Translations under genes and position numbers: made by a program
Shown here: piece by piece, positions 62,965-64,000 of the stretch
Layout: every line of letters starts with the position of its first letter
How positions within the stretch are numbered: position 1 is the first letter of the stretch
The notes under the pieces: generated by a model
What the model saw: only the letters and a program-made list of their open reading frames with translations
Database searches by the model: none
Told to the model about the DNA's origin: nothing
DNA from: Paramacrobiotus metropolitanus
Lineage: Eukaryota; Tardigrada; Eutardigrada; Parachela; Macrobiotidae
Direction of reading: 5' to 3'
NCBI RefSeq assembly: GCF_019649055.1
Contig: NW_026570238.1
Span: forward strand, 310,001 to 374,000
DNA: 64,000 nt

Positions 62965-64000
62965 TTAAATTCCGTTGCTGCTGTCTTCATTCGAATTCAG
63001 GCCGAATACATCCTCGTGGAAGCGATTTTCTTCCTAATAAAGTTCCAATAAAATATTATAATATTATTATAATTAATTATCTTTATGTACGGTACTTTGC
63101 AACTTGCAATACTTTACAACGCGCCAAAACACTACGCTTTGCATATGGGATTCGACTTACGGTCATTTTAACAAGGTATTCCTTTGCTTCCGCTTCCGAT
63201 ATTCCCCCCTCTTGTTGAAAAATTTTCAACAACGCATTCTGAACGCCAGTTACCATGCGAACGTCACCGCAGATATATATGTGACCTCCCATTGTGACGC
63301 ACTGTCTATAAACGTCTTGAGCGTTTTGGCGCAATAGATCCTGCACGTACACACGGCCTTTTCCAGCTTCTCGCGAATATGCCTTATATACTGGAAAAAC
63401 ATCAAAAACTACCGCTGCCATACGTGCTATTATATTATCACGTCTACGAACGCGCTTTCTTACCTTTGCGAAGTCCGCCACACACGACAGCGTTTTCCAA
63501 CTCGCCGGCGTAAAAATCATCCACATCCGGTCGTCGGCAGCCGAAATACAGCACAATATCTAGAGGAGCTTTACTGGTGACACTTTCAGCTCCAAGCTCT
63601 TGCCAAAAACTGCGGAAAGGGGCGATACCGGTTCCTGGTCCGATCAACATAATGGGTGTAGTTATAACAGTAGGTAAGCGGAAATGATTTGCTCTGGAAA
63701 TCAGAATTTATTTCATCAAACTAAAGAAAACAGAGCAAAAAGCGAACGTACACTCTTGTTGCACAAGGAACGATGTCTCCGGGTTTCAGAGCGGTCCAAA
63801 ATTTTGAGCAAAGTCCAAGGCGAGGGAATCCAGACGCATCTAAAAGCCAATGGCGATTAATCCATACATTACACAAAATGATTCATCCTTCCCAACCAAC
63901 CGTTACGACCAAAGACGATCACATCCGCAGTAATGTGCAGCTCCCTCGGAAAGGCTTTTCTTGAAGAACTGACAGAATAGTATCTGGCTTCCAACAGCGG
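62965..64000 (-). CDS. NOS: Nitric oxide synthase, C-terminal reductase end (5' part beyond the window)
   Basis: The FAD/NADPH-binding end of nitric oxide synthase, which makes NO from arginine. Exons: from the window edge to about 63752, 63693-63464, about 63390-63161 and about 63034-62965 (stop). Matches: PLLEARYYSVSSS (FAD-binding), PGDIVPC, LIGPGTGIAPFRSFWQELGA (NADPH ribose/pyrophosphate site), LYFGCRRPDVDDFYAGEL, GRVYVQDLLRQNAQDVYRQC, GGHIYICGDVRMVTGVQNAL and RFHEDVFGLNS (family: RYHEDIFG). P450 reductase and methionine synthase reductase lack this RxHEDxFG tail, so NOS is favoured. A one-base frame break lies at about 63865-63880 between MNHFV and CNVWINR. Confidence 0.88.

Overview
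The window is nuclear DNA of an animal. Genes are split by short GT-AG introns (mostly 55-140 nt), intergenic DNA is AT-rich, and the gene content is metazoan: PIAS SUMO ligase, CPEB1-type translational regulator, PIWI, nitric oxide synthase, stathmin, a KCMF1-like E3 and several sperm/cilium proteins. I cannot fix the phylum; a compact invertebrate genome fits. Layout, left to right: PIAS-type SUMO E3 (+, 971-3255); tRNA-Ala(TGC) (3878-3949); an 8.4 kb DNA transposon (4272-12693); CIMAP/ODF3-like SHIPPO-repeat protein (+, 13912-15863); ZNF395/ZNF704-like protein (-, 16163-18736); CPEB1/Orb (-, 20449-23299); DRC10/IQCD-like protein (+, 26215-28954); a very divergent AP-2 alpha-adaptin-like gene with a proline-rich tail (-, 29234-33261); PIWI (-, 34316-39327); RIB43A/RIBC (+, 41110-43200); KCMF1-like protein (-, 44133-46134); a long gene with FAM194/ERICH6-like features (-, 46878 to beyond 51487); a pair of inverted 131 bp MITEs (51953-52551); a small coiled-coil gene (-, 53159-53941); ZMYND12-like protein (+, about 54247-57154); an unassigned gene (+, 57646-58239); a uridine phosphorylase-like gene (+, 58318-60278); stathmin (-, 60592-62083); and the 3' end of nitric oxide synthase (-, 62965 to the window edge). 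The most unusual part is the transposon. It has imperfect terminal inverted repeats of about 75 bp starting TGTAGCGGTC, a perfect 5 bp target duplication (GCAGT), and two convergent spliced genes. The minus-strand gene joins an OTU-type cysteine protease to a retroviral-like D,D35E integrase and a Cys-rich tail, which recalls Ginger-type transposons but with the protease in front of the integrase. The plus-strand gene encodes a protein with a ParB/sulfiredoxin-like motif, near-repeated coiled-coil exons and an unknown C-terminal domain. Ten copies of an 18 bp near-palindrome (TTTGATCTTGAGATCAAA-like) are scattered through the element, and every copy falls inside an intron inferred independently from reading frame. 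The integrase part of the copy carries several single-base frame breaks. Single-base frame breaks also occur in unrelated host genes (NOS, uridine phosphorylase, DRC10, CIMAP, AP-2 alpha-like), so some may be assembly indels and not decay. Five genes (CIMAP, DRC10, RIBC, ZMYND12-like, FAM194-like) belong to families linked to axonemes or sperm, and two (CPEB1, PIWI) act in the germ line.
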